In this document: positions 5,828-7,682 of the stretch, piece after piece
Layout: each line of letters opens with the position of its first letter
Position numbering within the stretch: the stretch's first letter is position 1
Source of the DNA: Chamaesiphon sp.
GTDB taxonomy: Bacteria; Cyanobacteriota; Cyanobacteriia; Cyanobacteriales; Chamaesiphonaceae
Length of the DNA stretch: 7,682 nt
Direction of reading: 5' to 3'
NCBI GenBank assembly: GCA_026786125.1
Contig: JAJAYU010000151.1
Location: 1 to 7,682, forward strand
Translations under genes and position numbers: made by a program
The notes under the pieces: generated by a model
Database searches by the model: none
The model's input: the letters and a program-made list of their open reading frames with translations, nothing else
What the model was told of the DNA's origin: nothing

Positions 5828-6421
5828 CTAAAGCACTCCTTTCGAGCTAGGAATCGTTCCCATCCGGCGCAGATCCGCCTCTGTTGCCATCCGCATGGCT
5901 TTGGCAAAGGCTTTGAATGTGGCTTCGATGATGTGGTGGGAATTGATGCCATCGAGCTGGCGAATGTGGAGGGTCATCAGACTGTGATTGACGATCGCCA
6001 CAAAGAATTCGCGCACTAGCTGGGTGTCATAGGTACCAACACGCTGGGTGGGAATGTTCAATCCATAACTAAGGTGAGGACGACCCGAAAAATCAAGGGC
6101 AATTTGGATGAGAGCTTCATCGAGGGGCGCGACAAAATGCCCAAAGCGGACGATACCTTTGCGATCGCCGAGAGCTTGCCCTAGAGCCATACCGAGGGTA
6201 ATACCCACATCTTCATTGGTGTGGTGATCGTCGATTTCGATGTCTCCAGTGGCAACGATATGCAGATCGAATAAACCGTGGGCAGCGATCTGATGGAGCA
6301 TGTGATCGAGAAAGGGAATCCCTGTCTGGGCGTGACAGGTGCCAGTACCATCGAGATCGATCGTGACTGTGACATCAGTTTCACCAGTTTGACGATGGAC
6401 TGTGGCAATTCGGTTTGGCAT
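5828..6421 (-). CDS. hisB: Imidazoleglycerol-phosphate dehydratase
   Basis: Sixth step of histidine synthesis: dehydration of imidazoleglycerol phosphate to imidazoleacetol phosphate by a manganese enzyme that assembles as a 24-mer in the cytosol. The 197-residue monofunctional form has no phosphatase domain. It shows the family landmarks: [13 protein letters not shown] (37-49), [10 protein letters not shown] (64-73, the first metal-binding set), SGRPHL (112-117), NHSLMTLHI (145-153), [13 protein letters not shown] (161-173, the second set) and the terminal PSSKGVL (191-197). All metal-binding His/Glu residues are present. ATG at 6421 begins [12 protein letters not shown], as in relatives. 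No Shine-Dalgarno precedes it; the leader is instead a pyrimidine-rich tract (minus strand of 6422-6440). As usual in cyanobacteria, hisB stands apart from other his genes. It contains the window's only HIP1 octamer. Confidence 0.98.
   Translation of the reverse strand: MPNRIATVHRQTGETDVTVTIDLDGTGTCHAQTGIPFLDHMLHQIAAHGLFDLHIVATGDIEIDDHHTNEDVGITLGMALGQALGDRKGIVRFGHFVAPLDEALIQIALDFSGRPHLSYGLNIPTQRVGTYDTQLVREFFVAIVNHSLMTLHIRQLDGINSHHIIEATFKAFAKAMRMATEADLRRMGTIPSSKGVL
6161..6168. repeat. HIP1 octamer GCGATCGC
   Basis: The highly iterated palindrome of many cyanobacterial genomes occurs once as a perfect octamer, inside hisB. The shorter core CGATCG recurs many times elsewhere in the window. It supports a cyanobacterial origin. 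Confidence 0.9.
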
Positions 6422-6451
6422 GAGGGGAGAGGGGAATAGGGAAGTTAATTA

Positions 6452-6469
6452 AGCAAAGAGGGTTTTGCT
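6452..6469. other. Stem-loop in the hisB leader
   Basis: agcaaa (6452-6457) and tttgct (6464-6469) form a 6-bp stem with a 6-nt loop, between the 22-bp palindrome and the hisB start. With that palindrome it would give the hisB transcript two consecutive leader hairpins. Confidence 0.3.
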
Positions 6470-6480
6470 GTTGAGACGGG

Positions 6481-6502
6481 ATTAACAACCTTGGTTGTTA
6501 AT
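6481..6502. promoter_or_regulatory. 22-bp palindrome in the presumed hisB leader
   Basis: attaacaacc (6481-6490) and ggttgttaat (6493-6502) are perfect 10-bp arms around TT. The site lies 60-81 bp upstream of the hisB ATG and just downstream of the candidate extended -10 at 6528. That position suits an operator or a leader hairpin (9 bp with a CTTG loop). Tttt follows on the plus strand, but no plus-strand gene ends nearby, so a terminator is unlikely. Confidence 0.55.
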
Positions 6503-6527
6503 TTTAATTAGTTCTTTGACTGTTTAC

Positions 6528-6536
6528 ATTCTATCA
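6528..6536 (-). promoter_or_regulatory. Candidate extended -10 promoter of hisB
   Basis: The minus strand reads TGATAGAAT, a TGn-extended -10 (TAGAAT at 6533-6528). A start near 6521 would give a leader of about 100 nt that contains the palindrome at 6481-6502. I see no good -35, which an extended -10 can do without. Confidence 0.4.
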
Positions 6537-6540
6537 TTCC

Positions 6541-6700
6541 GCTCAATAGAACCTACTCAAATCTGTACCAGTCCAAATGCGCTATCACCTGCATCCTTTG
6601 CTCTGCAAGCAATGCAGACCCTCAATACGTCATTTGACTAGCCGTTAAAGTCACAGAAATTAACTGTATGATTTTATACGTTAAATTAATATGATTACTT
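6541..6700. other. Spacer without recognisable gene
   Basis: This part of the 387-bp spacer between the divergent hisB and AraC-type genes shows no convincing coding frame, RNA gene or strong repeat. The only short frame, a 23-codon plus-strand run beginning near 6578, has no ribosome site and resembles nothing I know. Confidence 0.5.
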
Positions 6701-6706
6701 AAATAT

Positions 6707-6771
6707 ACCTCAGTCGAGGTTTAATTGAAATAAGTCAGGTAGTATGTTTTGTCCATACTCACATTTGTGAG
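6707..6771. promoter_or_regulatory. Cluster of three inverted repeats upstream of the AraC-type gene
   Basis: Three inverted repeats lie within 65 bp: acctc/gaggt (6707-6711 with 6716-6720), agtatg/catact (6741-6746 with 6754-6759) and ctcaca/tgtgag (6758-6763 with 6766-6771). The last two share bases and so exclude each other as hairpins. They end about 38 bp before the first possible ATG (6809). Such a cluster would fit operator sites, perhaps for autoregulation, but no binding specificity can be read from it. Confidence 0.4.
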
Positions 6772-6808
6772 GAGTCAAAAGCAGTGTAACTAAAATGAAG
6801 ATATAAGG

Positions 6809-7682
6809 ATGACATTTAAGCCAATTGTCGCATTGATGTCATATAGAAATTATGTAAAGGTGGGGGCATACAATCACCTACTACAATTTCCGATGCAACA
6901 ACATAAGGTTGAAGTGGAATCAATGCCCCCGCCGCATCCGGTCAGAGTCACAATTCTGAACCAGGGGACGATTGAAATTGTTGGCGGTAGCGGAGCGTTT
7001 GCTCCAGCAATAGCCTCTCGGAGAGAAGGGAAAGAGACTCGAACACCAGCTTATCATCGTCGCCAACGTAGCGAAGATCGTGAGTCTAGTCTTCACGTAG
7101 TACCTAATTCTAGTCAGACAAGAATCCAAGAAGTGCTGACAAACGTCATCGGTGCTCACCGGATCAGTCCGCAAGATTCGCTCACAGATTGCCGCTTCGA
7201 TACAGATCTGCTCAGTACGAGCAATTTAGATCTAATCAGGATCCAGTGGCAAGGCGCATTTAAACTAGAGCAAGAGGTAATAGAAGATCGCTACATCATC
7301 TATATTGTCCTAGCAGGTTCATTAGATCAGAAGATCGATCTAGACCATTCATTGTGTTGTTCGCTCGATACCGCCACGATTATTAGTCCAGGTCAAAGGT
7401 TGGAGAGTATTGCTAGCGATACAGGGGAAGCGTTATTGATTTCTATCGATCTTAAGTCAATCAATACGGCTGTCGTTAAGTTGTTGGATCGATCTTTGAA
7501 ACAACCCGTAGTATTTATTCCCAGCATCGACCTAACTCACGAGTTAGGACTGAGCCTCAAAAAGTTGATCCAATTTCTGTGGGAAGCAGCAGCACAAAGC
7601 AATTTAGCAGATTTCTCCTCACTAGTACTGCGAAACTTAGAAAAGGCTTTCTTGTCTTGTTTAGTTGAGGGGGTGCTGAGCA
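6809..7682 (+). CDS. AraC-family transcriptional regulator, N-terminal sensor part; 3' end outside window
   Basis: The frame is open from 6794 to the window end without a stop (291 codons from ATG 6809). Residues about 103-291 fit the AraC-binding-like N-terminal domain (AraC_binding_2 type). Landmarks are RIQEVLTNVIGAHRI (105-119), RIQWQGAF (144-151), YIIYIVLAGSL (162-172), IISPGQRLES (191-200), KQPVVFIPSIDL (231-242) and the helical SLKKLIQFLWEA (249-260) and LVLRNLEKAFLSCLVEGVL (272-290). The DNA-binding double helix-turn-helix should follow beyond 7682. Residues 1-102 are an unusual extension, and residues 60-90 are Arg/Gly-rich and encoded by palindromic repeat DNA. Starts at 6836, 6893 and 6923 are also in frame. 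I chose 6809 because it is the most upstream ATG and has GAAG 8 nt before it, but 6893 or 6923 are possible. Ligand and targets are unknown. Confidence 0.82.
   Translation, partial: MTFKPIVALMSYRNYVKVGAYNHLLQFPMQQHKVEVESMPPPHPVRVTILNQGTIEIVGGSGAFAPAIASRREGKETRTPAYHRRQRSEDRESSLHVVPNSSQTRIQEVLTNVIGAHRISPQDSLTDCRFDTDLLSTSNLDLIRIQWQGAFKLEQEVIEDRYIIYIVLAGSLDQKIDLDHSLCCSLDTATIISPGQRLESIASDTGEALLISIDLKSINTAVVKLLDRSLKQPVVFIPSIDLTHELGLSLKKLIQFLWEAAAQSNLADFSSLVLRNLEKAFLSCLVEGVLS
6985..7080. repeat. Palindromic repeat elements inside the AraC-type coding sequence
   Basis: Two tight palindromes lie back to back: ggagc-gttt-gctcc (6992-7005) and ctctc-g-gagag (7015-7025). They are flanked by ggtagcgg and, further on, cgccaacgtagcgaag (7061-7076). 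Together they resemble the dispersed GC-rich palindromic repeats of cyanobacterial genomes (words such as TAGCGGAGCG and CTCTCGGAGAG). The element is read through in frame as GGSGAFAPAIASRREGKE and following Arg-rich residues. Confidence 0.5.

Noticed and set aside
6577..6648. Short plus-strand frame with a Cys-x-x-Cys
   Set aside because: Only 23 codons, no ribosome site and no recognisable family; likely chance.
6920..7174. 84-codon minus-strand reading frame
   Set aside because: Antisense to the AraC-type frame, which is open for 291 codons and has recognisable domain features; the minus frame has none.

Overview
The window looks like a piece of a cyanobacterial chromosome. The evidence is a CheA-type hybrid kinase with an acidic linker, a HisB and a CobO of cyanobacterial type, a Uma2/DUF820 protein, a DUF2227-type membrane protein, very frequent CGATCG words, and one complete HIP1 octamer (GCGATCGC, 6161-6168). 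Base composition is moderate, and no phage, CRISPR or defence locus is visible. Genus cannot be fixed from this alone.

Layout, left to right. At 2-2386 (+) is the 3' part of a large CheA-type histidine kinase with a C-terminal receiver domain; its N-terminus lies outside the window. It ends in a convincing intrinsic terminator, with a second terminator-like hairpin behind it. At 2564-3142 (-) is a Uma2-family PD-(D/E)XK protein, and at 3265-3858 (-) a DUF2227-like putative metal-binding membrane protein that starts with GTG. After a short divergent spacer with degenerate short repeats comes cobO (3984-4592, +), a corrinoid adenosyltransferase. It is followed by a predicted exported protein built from two copies of one ~70-residue repeat (4757-5359, +).

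The stretch 5360-5827 looks empty at first but is not. It holds a 13-bp stem-loop resembling cyanobacterial IS/TnpB-associated hairpins. Abutting it is a decayed 3' fragment of a cation diffusion facilitator gene (about 5434-5592, +). On the opposite strand is a 48-codon gene (5567-5713, -) that appears to be a genuine conserved cyanobacterial small protein. hisB (5828-6421, -) follows, with a 22-bp palindrome in its presumed leader.

The last 1.2 kb holds a 387-bp regulatory-looking spacer with several inverted repeats, then the 5' part of an AraC-family regulator (6809 to the window end, +). Its sensor domain is preceded by an unusual ~100-residue extension, part of which is encoded by palindromic repeat DNA.

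The genes do not form one pathway. Phototaxis or chemotaxis signalling (CheA), corrinoid salvage/synthesis (CobO) and histidine synthesis (HisB) sit as separate transcription units, as is usual in cyanobacterial chromosomes. I see no clear novel multi-gene system. The observations most worth following are the 48-aa protein, the IS-like hairpin with its truncated CDF relic, the two-repeat exported protein, and the repeat-derived N-terminal extension of the AraC regulator.
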